Shown piece after piece: positions 27,312 through 35,274 of a stretch of 64,000 bases of DNA. The DNA is from Vibrio intestinalis. Its GTDB lineage: Bacteria > Pseudomonadota > Gammaproteobacteria > Enterobacterales > Vibrionaceae. The notes beneath the pieces were generated by a model. That model made no database searches and was not told the origin of the DNA. It was given only the letters and a program-made list of their open reading frames with translations. Each line of letters begins with the position of its first letter. Positions within the stretch are counted from its first letter, which is position 1. The stretch covers positions 1-64,000 of the forward strand of contig NZ_JANAVY020000007.1 in NCBI RefSeq assembly GCF_025195085.2, written 5' to 3'. Position numbers and translations under genes: made by a program.

Positions 27312-27334
27312 CTAAACTCGCTCAGTTGATATTA

Positions 27335-27366
27335 AGGGCTGCCTGTTGAGGCGGCCCTTTTCGTTT
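27335..27366 (+). terminator. Intrinsic terminator of the second VOC gene
   Basis: The stem AGGGCTGCC / GGCGGCCCT (one G-U pair) with a 6-base loop, followed by TTCGTTTTTT. Confidence 0.8.
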
Positions 27367-27394
27367 TTTGGAGTTGGAGTGGAGTAATACAAAG

Positions 27395-27706
27395 TTATTT
27401 TTGCTCGGCGTAGAAAGCGGCAATGTCTTTTAGATCTTGCTCATTAAGTTGTTTCAACTGTGCTTTCATCATTTGCCCCATTGGGCTAGTGCGCTTGCCG
27501 TTTTTGTAGTCCAACATGGATTGATAGAGATATTGCGCGTTTTGGCCGTTTAAGTGTGGGTAGCGCGGGTTGAGTGCCTCCCCAGTTTCACCATGACAAA
27601 ATACGCAGCTAGGCGATTTAATTTTGCCCAACTCAGCATTACCAAATGGCTCAGCTTGAGCGTTACTCGTCATAAGAACCAATGAAAAGAGAATGAATTT
27701 ACGCAT
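27395..27706 (-). CDS. Periplasmic c-type cytochrome, class I
   Basis: A 103-residue monohaem cytochrome c. A signal peptide (MRKFILFSLVLMTSNAQA) sends it to the periplasm. The haem-binding motif is CVFCH near residue 36, and the distal Met ligand is probably in SPMGQMM near residue 76. DIAAFYAEQ is the usual C-terminal helix of small cytochrome c5/c553-like carriers. It is a single gene, so its electron partners are not apparent. Confidence 0.9.
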   Translation of the reverse strand: MRKFILFSLVLMTSNAQAEPFGNAELGKIKSPSCVFCHGETGEALNPRYPHLNGQNAQYLYQSMLDYKNGKRTSPMGQMMKAQLKQLNEQDLKDIAAFYAEQK

Positions 27707-27746
27707 TGCTTAAGTGCTTTTTATATTTGATTTGTTTTTATTGTAA

Positions 27747-27767
27747 AGCTTCCCCTAAGGGGAAGCT
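27747..27767. terminator. Stem-loop after ltaE
   Basis: A 9-bp perfect stem AGCTTCCCC / GGGGAAGCT with a TAA loop, 22 bases downstream of the ltaE stop (minus strand). The following T-run is weak. Confidence 0.5.
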
Positions 27768-27789
27768 CAATATGATAAAGAGCGTGAAT

Positions 27790-28794
27790 CTAGCGGAACT
27801 GCGCAAGCGCTGAGAGGGCAGTTTCAATATCGTGCGCGGAAATGTCTTTGTGGGTGACAAAGCGCATTGGATTTGCCGCTGAAGCTGTGATGCCTTTCTC
27901 CGTTAAATAGTGAACTAAGGCTTTTGCGTCGATCTCTTCACCGAGTTTGGCAAACACGATATTGGTTTGCACGAAGTCAGGATTGACGTGGAAGCCTTTG
28001 ATCTCCGCAAGTCCTTGCGCGAGGCGCTTAGCATTTAGGTGATCTTGTTTAAGCTGCTCGACCTGTTCAGTCAGTGCGAGTTTTCCCGCTGCTGCAAGGA
28101 TGCCCGCCTGGCGCATTCCACCACCGACCATTTTACGTAAACGGCGCGCTTTGGCGATGAAGGCTTTATCACCCAGTAGCAACGAGCCAACAGGAGCGGC
28201 AAGCCCTTTCGACAAACAGACCGTCATTGAATCGAAGTATTGAGCAATTTCTTTTACATCAATATCGAGTGCGACTGCTGCGTTGTACACTCGCGCTCCA
28301 TCTAGGTGAAGGGATAGGTTATGGGTATCGACGAACTCACGTGCCTGAGCCAAATAGCTCATCGGTAACACTTTACCGTTGATGGTATTTTCTAGACTAA
28401 GCAATTTAGTGCGAGCGAAATGGCAATCATCTGGTTTGATGGCCGCCGCAAGTTTATCTAAATCAATGGTGCCATCAGGGTTGTTCTCTATCGGTTGAGG
28501 CTGGATTGAGCCCAATACTGCAGCGCCGCCCGCTTCAAACTTGTAATTATGAGCTTGTTGACCACACAGGTATTCATCACCGCGTTCACAGTGTGCCATT
28601 AAACCAAGAAGGTTTGCTTGAGTGCCAGATGTGGTAAATAAGGCGGCTTCAAAGCCGTGTCGCTCTGCAGCCCATTGCTCCAATGCGTTAACTGTTGGGT
28701 CATCACCATAAACATCGTCACCAACAGGTGCTTGAGCCATGGCTTGGCGCATTTGAGGGGTAGGTTGAGTTACGGTGTCAGAACGAAAGTCCAT
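27790..28794 (-). CDS. ltaE: Low-specificity L-threonine aldolase
   Basis: A 334-residue PLP enzyme splitting L-threonine or L-allo-threonine into glycine and acetaldehyde. It starts with the family hallmark MDFRSDTVTQPTPQMRQAM. The PLP lysine is Lys196 (VCLSKGLAAPVGS), the cofactor Asp is in HLDGARVYNAA, and GGGMRQAGILAAAG follows. Length matches E. coli LtaE. It lies nine bases after the Nudix gene, so the two form a minus-strand operon. Confidence 0.93.
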   Translation of the reverse strand: MDFRSDTVTQPTPQMRQAMAQAPVGDDVYGDDPTVNALEQWAAERHGFEAALFTTSGTQANLLGLMAHCERGDEYLCGQQAHNYKFEAGGAAVLGSIQPQPIENNPDGTIDLDKLAAAIKPDDCHFARTKLLSLENTINGKVLPMSYLAQAREFVDTHNLSLHLDGARVYNAAVALDIDVKEIAQYFDSMTVCLSKGLAAPVGSLLLGDKAFIAKARRLRKMVGGGMRQAGILAAAGKLALTEQVEQLKQDHLNAKRLAQGLAEIKGFHVNPDFVQTNIVFAKLGEEIDAKALVHYLTEKGITASAANPMRFVTHKDISAHDIETALSALAQFR

Positions 28795-28803
28795 CTAAAA
28801 TTC

Positions 28804-29334
28804 CTATATGTAGCCACACAACTTGGCTTTGCTAAGACAGGCGATACTCTTAGCATCGCTAATCTCTCCATTAATGATCATTTGTTCTAGTTCATCAACT
28901 GATAAATGTATCACTTCGATGATTTCATCGTCGTCACATTGGTAACGAGCGGTTTTATTTAAGCCCTTTGCGACAAAAAGGTACTGAATTTCATCGCAAA
29001 ATCCGGCGAGTGGGGTAACTTGCCCCATAGGAATGATTTGTTGGGCGCTGTATCCGGTTTCTTCTTCAAGCTCGCGTGCTGCGCATTCAGCTATGGGCTC
29101 GTTATCTTCGAGCGTCCCGGCAGGCAGTTCAATCAGCCATTTTTTAAGTGAAGGGCGAAATTGATTGATTAAAACGACTCGACCTTGTTCATCAATTGGT
29201 AGGATTACCGCGGCCCCAGGATGGGCAATGGTGGTATGTACGATGTTAGAGCCATTTGGCAGTTCAACGGTTTCTTCAACTAAGGCAATTCGCTTCCATT
29301 TATGGAGCACTGTTTTCTGATTCGTAGGTGTCAT
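28804..29334 (-). CDS. Nudix hydrolase (ADP-ribose pyrophosphatase-like)
   Basis: A 176-residue Nudix protein. The Nudix box is intact as GTLEDNEPIAECAARELEEE followed by TGYSAQ (GX5EX7REXXEEXG form). LPAGTLEDNE and TPLAGFCDEIQYLFVAKGL fit the ADP-ribose/nucleoside-diphosphate-sugar pyrophosphatase group. It is first in an operon with ltaE and divergent from ravA. Confidence 0.87.
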   Translation of the reverse strand: MTPTNQKTVLHKWKRIALVEETVELPNGSNIVHTTIAHPGAAVILPIDEQGRVVLINQFRPSLKKWLIELPAGTLEDNEPIAECAARELEEETGYSAQQIIPMGQVTPLAGFCDEIQYLFVAKGLNKTARYQCDDDEIIEVIHLSVDELEQMIINGEISDAKSIACLSKAKLCGYI

Positions 29335-29595
29335 TTATTGTAATTCGTTGTTTTCTTAGCGCTGCGGTTACATTAGCGATTATTGAGGGCGAATAAAAGG
29401 TGAATAATATCGGCTGCTGATTTATGCGGCATGGCACTTGTGAAGTGACTCCCAATAATGCAAACAATGATTGCAGCGAGTTTCGTCTATGGGCCATCTG
29501 CTATAAAGGTTGGTCCGATTCTCGATTTGTTACCTTGTGAAGATGGCCTCAGCCATTGCCAGATAAGGGGTGACAAGCTGCTTAGGAGCTCTACA

Positions 29596-31257
29596 TTGAA
29601 CAACACATCTAGATTGAGTCACTCAAATAAAGCTTTGCTCTCTGAACGTATTACCAAGTTAGCAAAAGCCTTGTCTGATGGGGTGTACGAACGTGAAGAT
29701 ACGATCAAAATGTGTTTGCTTGCAGCGTTAGCGGGTGAAAGTGTTTTTCTACTTGGCCCTCCGGGAATCGCAAAAAGTCTTATCGCCAAACGCCTCATTC
29801 AAGCGTTTGATCACTCCTCATACTTTGAATATTTAATGACGCGTTTTTCAACGCCTGAAGAAGTATTTGGCCCATTAAGTATTCAAGAGCTCAAAGACAA
29901 TGGCCGTTATCTGCGCCTTACTAAAGGATACTTGCCAACCGCACAAGTGGTGTTTTTAGATGAGATCTGGAAAGCAGGCCCAGCGATACTCAACACCTTG
30001 TTGACCGTGGTGAATGAGAAAACCTTCAAAAACGGTAGCGATATTGAACGTGTGCCGATGCGTTTGCTGGTTTCTGCGTCAAACGAACTACCTGATGAAG
30101 ACAGCGGTTTAGAAGCATTATATGACCGTATGTTGGTGCGCATTTTCGTCAACCGAATCCAGAATAAGCAAAACTTCAAATCTATGCTGACTGTGGGAAC
30201 GGTACAAGAGGCGGAAGTGCCGAAAGAGTTGGTCATCACTGATCAAGAATACCACCAATGGCAACAAGAGCTTGAACGCTTAACCTTAAGCAATGAGGTG
30301 TTCGAAAAGCTATACCAATTAAAAACCATGCTTGAAGAGAAAGCGAAACAGGCAGGTGTCGAGTTTGCTCAATCGGATATGTATGTATCAGACCGTCGCT
30401 GGAAAAAGGCGGTTAAGTTGCTTAAAGCGAGCGCCTATTTTAACGGCCGCGATGAAATCAATCCGCTTGATCTGCTGTTATTGCAAGATTGTTTGTGGAA
30501 CAGCCCTGAGTCACTAGAAATCGTGCAAAGTGTGCTTAAAGAATTTGCATTGAAACACGCTTTTGACCAGCAAGAAGTGGAGCACCAAATCAGCGTGTGC
30601 CGCGAAGACCTTGCTGAGATTCAAGAAGAGTTAGAGTCTGAATTTGCGATGATGTTGTCGATGGAATCGACAACGGGACTGATTAAAAAGCAAATTCATC
30701 ATTTTGATATTTCTAAAGCCAAGCAATACAAGGTGGGTAACGCGACGGATTTGGTTAAGCTGGTACTACTGCAAAGTAATATGTCGGTGTCTGAATCTGA
30801 AAAAGGCGACAGCCGCTGGGTGTACGTGCCGAAAAACGAACTTGAGCGTGTAATCAAAGATGGCCAAGGCGATGTGTATGGTTATGTTAACCAAAATACT
30901 AGCTTGTGCCGTATTCGCTTTGAGATGGATGCCGCCAACAACCTAGTGATTAAAGACATCGCAAACCGCGCGGTATTGGTTGGATTGGTGACCAATAAAG
31001 GGTTGGACGCGTCCTTGTATCAAGAGTGGCAAAGCAAATCCCAGCAGGCACTAGCTCAGTTAACTCATGCAGAACATCATTTACGTCAGGTAAAATCAAA
31101 CTTCCGTGGCGCACTGCCACACGGTTTTGTTAACCCTGAACTACCAAGGTTGATGGAAGCCAGCCTACAGCAACTGACTCAACAGTTAGAATCGACCAAA
31201 ACAGAGTGCGAGCGCACTGTGTTTAGATTCAACAATCTTGATCAGTTCTTCTCTTAA
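29596..31257 (+). CDS. ravA: RavA, MoxR-type AAA+ ATPase
   Basis: A 553-residue MoxR-family ATPase. Walker A is FLLGPPGIAKSLIAKRL and Walker B is VVFLDEIWKAGPAIL, followed by sensor block MRLLVSASNELPDEDS. The LARA-like C-terminal part is present. The TTG at 29596 is chosen because AGGAG lies about eight bases upstream and the product then aligns with RavA from its start. An open frame extends back to 29458 but has no RavA-like sequence. In E. coli RavA forms a hexamer, binds the inducible lysine decarboxylase and acts with ViaA on respiratory complexes and aminoglycoside sensitivity. viaA follows nine bases later. Confidence 0.92.
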   Translation: MNNTSRLSHSNKALLSERITKLAKALSDGVYEREDTIKMCLLAALAGESVFLLGPPGIAKSLIAKRLIQAFDHSSYFEYLMTRFSTPEEVFGPLSIQELKDNGRYLRLTKGYLPTAQVVFLDEIWKAGPAILNTLLTVVNEKTFKNGSDIERVPMRLLVSASNELPDEDSGLEALYDRMLVRIFVNRIQNKQNFKSMLTVGTVQEAEVPKELVITDQEYHQWQQELERLTLSNEVFEKLYQLKTMLEEKAKQAGVEFAQSDMYVSDRRWKKAVKLLKASAYFNGRDEINPLDLLLLQDCLWNSPESLEIVQSVLKEFALKHAFDQQEVEHQISVCREDLAEIQEELESEFAMMLSMESTTGLIKKQIHHFDISKAKQYKVGNATDLVKLVLLQSNMSVSESEKGDSRWVYVPKNELERVIKDGQGDVYGYVNQNTSLCRIRFEMDAANNLVIKDIANRAVLVGLVTNKGLDASLYQEWQSKSQQALAQLTHAEHHLRQVKSNFRGALPHGFVNPELPRLMEASLQQLTQQLESTKTECERTVFRFNNLDQFFS

Positions 31258-31266
31258 GGGTTTGTG

Positions 31267-32712
31267 ATGTTAGGTGTTGATGGGTTAAACCTTGCGTTAA
31301 TGGTGGCCGATTCCGGCATTATTGATACCGCAGTAAACGAGGTTATGGTTCGCTCACAAGTGATTGCGATGGCCGAGAATAACGGCGTGAAAGCGTCGGT
31401 AAAAAGCCACCTTGCTAAGTGGAGCAGCAGTGTAAAGCAACGTATCACTAAAGTGTGTGATACCGAGTATTTTCAACAAGAGATCGGCTTGTATCAACAA
31501 GTCATCCATTGGGACGAAGCTGAGTTTTTTGAGCGTATTCCTGATGTGATCAAGCAGCTAGAGTGGCACAGCAGTTTTTACATGCAAGCTCGCCAATTAA
31601 TGGAAGACAACAAAGGGCTACATAACCCTATGTTCCCTCATTACTTCTGTGACCAATGGTATAAGAGCCTATCGGAGGCCGTTCGCCAAGCGCAGTTAAA
31701 CGAGCTCGAAGTCAACAAAGAGAAAGTACTTAAAGATCTCTACCAGCGCATGGAAACCATGAAAAACATGGATAAAGTGACGCAAGAAGGGGATGCAAGC
31801 AGCGTTGGCCGTTTATGGGATATGGCGTCGGCCAAGCTTAGCAAATCTGATTTGAGTGTCATGAAACGTCACGCTGAGTTCTTGAAAAAGCACAAAGCGC
31901 TGCAAGAGATCGCTGAAAAACTTGGCCGTATGGCAAGTGATGTGAGCGATCCGAGTTTGTTCAAAACGCCCGCCGATGATTTGCAAATGGTGGAAGAGAA
32001 ATCCGATGAAGCGACAGACGATATTGTCGGTATTCATGAAAGTGATGATCTCAATAAGCTGCTGCCAAATGAGACTATGTTCCTAGCGTACCCAGAGTTG
32101 GAAGTGGTGTTCTACAAGCATTTAGTGGATAAGCGCTTAATGAACTATCGCATGCAGGGTAAATCTCGCACCTTACGCAAAGTAAGAGCGCATAAGCCAG
32201 ACAATAAAACCGCGGATATCGATAAAGGCCCATTTATCGTATGTATCGACTCGTCAGGCTCTATGAGTGGTTTTCCCGAGCAATGCGCAAAAGCGATGGC
32301 GTATGCTCTGATGCAAATAGCGCTAGCAGAAGATAGAGACTGTTACGTGATTCTATTTTCTACCCAGTTGATTACCTATCAATTGACCAAACAAGACGGA
32401 CTGCGTGAGGCAAGCGACTTTCTAAGTTATAGCTTTCACGGCGGAACGGACTTAGAGCCTGTCATTAAACAAACGGTTGAACTGATGCAAGGCGATCAAT
32501 ATCGCAACGCAGATATGGTGGTGATTTCGGACTTTATTGCGCCATGTCCAGTGGAAGAAGCGCAGCAACAAGTGGCTGCACTTAAAGCGTGTTCTAACCG
32601 CTTCCATGCGATTAGCTTGTCTAAGTATGGTAACCCAGATCTATTGAGTATGTTTGACCACAGTTGGTCGTATCACCCTAACTTGGTTGGTCGTTTGATG
32701 AGAAAGTGGTAG
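31267..32712 (+). CDS. viaA: ViaA, VWA-domain partner of RavA
   Basis: A 481-residue protein. The N-terminal helical domain (about 1-300) is followed by a von Willebrand A domain with an intact MIDAS (VCIDSSGSMSGFPEQCAKAM, and SFHGGTDLEP for the later ligand). Full length matches E. coli ViaA. An in-frame GTG at 31264 is an alternative start. It forms an operon with ravA. Its last 35 bases overlap the convergent EamA transporter gene, which is unusual for this conserved gene. Confidence 0.92.
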   Translation: MLGVDGLNLALMVADSGIIDTAVNEVMVRSQVIAMAENNGVKASVKSHLAKWSSSVKQRITKVCDTEYFQQEIGLYQQVIHWDEAEFFERIPDVIKQLEWHSSFYMQARQLMEDNKGLHNPMFPHYFCDQWYKSLSEAVRQAQLNELEVNKEKVLKDLYQRMETMKNMDKVTQEGDASSVGRLWDMASAKLSKSDLSVMKRHAEFLKKHKALQEIAEKLGRMASDVSDPSLFKTPADDLQMVEEKSDEATDDIVGIHESDDLNKLLPNETMFLAYPELEVVFYKHLVDKRLMNYRMQGKSRTLRKVRAHKPDNKTADIDKGPFIVCIDSSGSMSGFPEQCAKAMAYALMQIALAEDRDCYVILFSTQLITYQLTKQDGLREASDFLSYSFHGGTDLEPVIKQTVELMQGDQYRNADMVVISDFIAPCPVEEAQQQVAALKACSNRFHAISLSKYGNPDLLSMFDHSWSYHPNLVGRLMRKW

Positions 32713-33595
32713 AAGCCACTTTCTGCTCTTTATTCCTTTTCAACCCGCTGACTATCTGTGGTAACAGCGACATAGCAACCATTCCCGCCATGAGTAAGTA
32801 TTGAGTCGGGCTGTAGTCGTCGCCGATCAGCACCATGCCAAACACTATACCTGCAATCGGGTTGGCAATCCCGCCAAAGGTAAACTCAACCACCGTCATT
32901 CTTTGTAGTACCCATACATACAAACCGTACCCAAGTGCAGTGTTAAGCAAAATGACCCAAGCTAAACCACCAAGGTTTAATAGACTTATATGTTGCAGTG
33001 CATGGAGGTAGCGCTCTGGGTTGAGAACACCATCAAACAATGCCGCAACACTTAGCACAACGCCGCCTAAGATTAACTGCCAGACCAAAACCTGCCACCA
33101 GTGCATCTGTTTTGCGAGAGACTTAGTTACGTCACTGCCTATCACGATACTGATGATGGCCGCGAGCATTGCCAGTAAGCCTAGTGGGTTGAGCGCCATC
33201 TCTCCCGGGCTAAATAGCAGCCATGCAAAAACGACTAGTAGCGTGCCACTGACAATTTGCACTGCACTGGGCGTGCGTTTGTGTAATAACCAATGATAAG
33301 CCATGGCAAACACGGGTAATGACATCATACCGACGCTGGATATTGCTGAAGGTAAAGTAAGCGCCATGACAAAAATTAAGCAGAAAAACACCGCGATGTT
33401 GATTGTCCCTAAACAAGCGAGTTGAAGCCATTGTTTGCCTTTAGGCCAGATTGGTTTTATCGCGAGCAAGAGCAAGCCTGCTGGAAGTGCGCGTAGCGCG
33501 CCCAATAATATCGGCGGCCAATCAGGCAAAGCATATTGAGTGACAGCGTAGGTTGAGCCCCAAAAAAAGGCCGGGATCATTGCGAGAAAAATCAT
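32678..33595 (-). CDS. EamA/DMT-family transporter
   Basis: A 305-residue inner-membrane protein with ten predicted helices in two EamA repeats (about residues 3-135 and 145-285). Typical signatures are MIPAFFWGSTYAVTQYAL at the start of repeat 1 and AWVILLNTALGYGLYVWVLQ in repeat 2. Members export metabolites or amino acids; the substrate is unknown. It is divergent from a MarR regulator, with three palindromic operators between them, so it is the likely MarR target. The 3' end overlaps viaA by 35 bases. Confidence 0.88.
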   Translation of the reverse strand: MIFLAMIPAFFWGSTYAVTQYALPDWPPILLGALRALPAGLLLLAIKPIWPKGKQWLQLACLGTINIAVFFCLIFVMALTLPSAISSVGMMSLPVFAMAYHWLLHKRTPSAVQIVSGTLLVVFAWLLFSPGEMALNPLGLLAMLAAIISIVIGSDVTKSLAKQMHWWQVLVWQLILGGVVLSVAALFDGVLNPERYLHALQHISLLNLGGLAWVILLNTALGYGLYVWVLQRMTVVEFTFGGIANPIAGIVFGMVLIGDDYSPTQYLLMAGMVAMSLLPQIVSGLKRNKEQKVASTTFSSNDQPS

Positions 33596-33608
33596 AATTC
33601 ATTCATTT

Positions 33609-33695
33609 ATCTTTACGTGAAGATATATCGCCAATTTACTGCTGCGAAGGCGTAATGTAAAGTATCTTTATATAAAGTGACTTTATGTAAAGATA
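33609..33695. promoter_or_regulatory. Three MarR-type palindromic operators
   Basis: Three near-identical 12-bp palindromes are seen: CTTTACGTGAAG (33611-33622), CTTTATATAAAG (33666-33677) and CTTTATGTAAAG (33681-33692). Two are only 3 bases apart. All lie in the divergent promoter region of eamA and marR, the expected place for a MarR dimer to repress both. Confidence 0.7.
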
Positions 33696-33718
33696 TTTGA
33701 GCAGTCATTAGGTGACAA

Positions 33719-34201
33719 ATGGATACTGTTGAAAACGCTATTTGCCAATGGGCAAAGGAAAAACCTAAATTAGATACCCAGCCAATGGCGATCATTGGCC
33801 GAATGATGCGGGTGACGAAACATCTCGAAACTCAAATAGCGCAGCTTCATAAACAGCATGGGCTTAAGTTAGGCGAGTTCGATGTATTGGCGAGTTTATT
33901 GCGCAGCGGAGCACCTTACTGTTTGACGCCAAGTGAGTTAATTTCTGCTTTAATGTTGACCTCAGGCGCGATGACCAATCGCCTTAGCCGATTGGAAGCA
34001 AAAGGATTGATTGCTCGCATTCACAGTGAACAAGATAGACGCAGTGTGTCAGTTCAACTCACTGATCAAGGTTTTGCTTTAATTGATCCTCTAATATCAG
34101 AGCATGTCGCGCTGCAAACTCAGCTGGTGGAATCAATTCCTGTAGATCAGCGCGAGCAACTGAATCAGCTATTGTGCGGGTGGTTAGGTCAATTTGAATA
34201 G
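33719..34201 (+). CDS. MarR-family transcriptional regulator
   Basis: A 160-residue winged-helix regulator. Recognition region: CLTPSELISALMLTSGAMTN, with wing residues ARIHSEQDRRSVSVQLTDQG, the DxRS-type MarR signature. Flanking helices form the dimer interface. It is divergent from the EamA exporter and adjacent to repeated palindromes, the classical set-up of a MarR repressor controlling an exporter and itself. The ligand is unknown. It is followed seven bases later by a yjbR-type gene. Confidence 0.9.
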   Translation: MDTVENAICQWAKEKPKLDTQPMAIIGRMMRVTKHLETQIAQLHKQHGLKLGEFDVLASLLRSGAPYCLTPSELISALMLTSGAMTNRLSRLEAKGLIARIHSEQDRRSVSVQLTDQGFALIDPLISEHVALQTQLVESIPVDQREQLNQLLCGWLGQFE

Positions 34202-34207
34202 GAGCCG

Positions 34208-34567
34208 ATGATGACCAATAAGGAATTAGCCAAATATCTAGATACTTTTATGGCGGCTGAGGCCGATTACCCATTCGGCCCTGATGCATTGGTGTACAAA
34301 GTAAAGGGCAAGATGTTTGCCATTCTCGCCAAGCGCGAGGGGCGTGAATACGTCACGTTAAAAGTACAGCCAGAAGATGGAGAAGTGCTGACTTCGCAGT
34401 TTGATGATATTACTCCGGGATACCACACCAATAAACGTCATTGGATCACCGTGTATTACCCGGGCGATGTGGAAGATGGCCTAGTGCATGACCTTTGCGA
34501 GCGCTCGTATGAGCTGGTTGTCAAAGGCTTGAAGAAACTAGAGCGTGTCGCGCTAGGGTACGATTAG
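34208..34567 (+). CDS. MmcQ/YjbR-family protein
   Basis: A 119-residue protein of the MmcQ/YjbR (CyaY-like DNA-binding fold) family: DALVYKVKGKMFAILAKREG, YVTLKVQPEDGEVLTSQF, GYHTNKRHWITVYYPGDV, and a C-terminal helix ERSYELVVKGL. The biochemical role is unknown. It follows marR by six bases and is probably co-transcribed. ATG 34211 is an equally possible start. Confidence 0.85.
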   Translation: MMTNKELAKYLDTFMAAEADYPFGPDALVYKVKGKMFAILAKREGREYVTLKVQPEDGEVLTSQFDDITPGYHTNKRHWITVYYPGDVEDGLVHDLCERSYELVVKGLKKLERVALGYD

Positions 34568-34674
34568 CCTATATCAATAGTGCTAAATGACTGGCAGATT
34601 TTATTCAATTAGATCAAAGCATCACCGAATTGTTCTATTTGTCGGCAAACAAACAGATTTATGTCGATTTTTGT

Positions 34675-34702
34675 TTGACTCTTTTTTTCTAATCCGTAGA
34701 GT
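34675..34702 (+). promoter_or_regulatory. Promoter of the first tRNA cluster
   Basis: The -35 box TTGACT and -10 box TAGAGT are spaced 16 bases apart, followed by a G/C-rich discriminator (AGGCACCC), typical of stringently controlled stable-RNA promoters. The segment AATCCG immediately before the -10 recurs in the second tRNA promoter at 39345. Confidence 0.75.
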
Positions 34703-34748
34703 AGGCACCCGAACGCAGCGGTGGGTATTCAAAGCGTTCAAACGGTAA

Positions 34749-34822
34749 GGCGCCTTGGCAGAGTGGCTATGCAGCGGATTGCAAATCCGTGGACCTCGGT
34801 TCGACTCCGGGAGGCGCCTCCA
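34749..34822 (+). tRNA. tRNA-Cys(GCA)
   Basis: A 74-nt cloverleaf with encoded CCA. The acceptor stem is GGCGCCT / AGGCGCC, the anticodon stem-loop CGGATTGCAAATCCG carries GCA, and the T-arm has GTTCGACTC. First gene of the Cys-(Gly)-Leu-Cys cluster. A small hairpin CTACTT / AAGTAG follows at 34826-34841. Confidence 0.97.
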
Positions 34823-34848
34823 TTCTACTTCTCTAAGTAGAATAAAAA

Positions 34849-34936
34849 GCGACACTAGCTCAGTTATTGAGCGCAACCTTACCAAGGTTGAGGTCATCCC
34901 CTTTTGTTTAGGATAGAAACCTAGTGTGTTGCTCCA
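34849..34936 (+). pseudogene. Decayed tRNA-Gly
   Basis: The 5' part matches the intact tRNA-Gly at 39716, and acceptor arms GCGACAC / GTGTTGC still pair. The D-loop has lost the conserved GG (AGTTATT), and the anticodon loop reads ACC rather than GCC. The variable region carries an extra run (CATCCCCTTTTG), and the T-loop is ATAGAAA instead of TTCGAAC. It is most likely non-functional. Confidence 0.75.
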
Positions 34937-34988
34937 AATTTAAAGATGGTGTTTATCTCATTAAACGGCATCACAAAGTAATTTGTGT

Positions 34989-35075
34989 GCCCTGGTGGTG
35001 GAATTGGTAGACACAAGGGATTTAAAATCCCTCGACGTTCGCGTTGTGCCGGTTCAAGTCCGGCCCGGGGCACCA
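34989..35075 (+). tRNA. tRNA-Leu(UAA)
   Basis: An 87-nt class II tRNA with encoded CCA. Acceptor GCCCTGG / CCGGGGC, anticodon stem-loop GGGATTTAAAATCCC (UAA), long variable arm and T-loop TTCAAGT. It contains the intact 9-bp sequence ATTTAAAAT (35020-35028) used as attachment core by the element in the second cluster. Confidence 0.97.
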
Positions 35076-35093
35076 TCTCAATACAATATGTAA

Positions 35094-35167
35094 GGCGCCT
35101 TGGCAGAGTGGCTATGCAGCGGATTGCAAATCCGTGGACCTCGGTTCGATTCCGGGAGGCGCCTCCA
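35094..35167 (+). tRNA. tRNA-Cys(GCA)
   Basis: A 74-nt second copy, identical to the tRNA at 34749 except for one T-arm base (GTTCGATTC). Encoded CCA; anticodon GCA. Last gene of the cluster, followed by a terminator. Confidence 0.97.
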
Positions 35168-35176
35168 TTATTCGAC

Positions 35177-35208
35177 AAAGCCCCAGCAGAAATGCTGGGG
35201 CTTTGTTG
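35177..35208 (+). terminator. Terminator of the first tRNA cluster
   Basis: A 12-bp perfect stem AAAGCCCCAGCA / TGCTGGGGCTTT with a GAAA tetraloop, followed by GTTGTT. Confidence 0.85.
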
Positions 35209-35274
35209 TTATTGAGCTATCAAACTCTCAACTCAATAATGTCACCTTCATATATAACTCGATTGTTTACCGCT

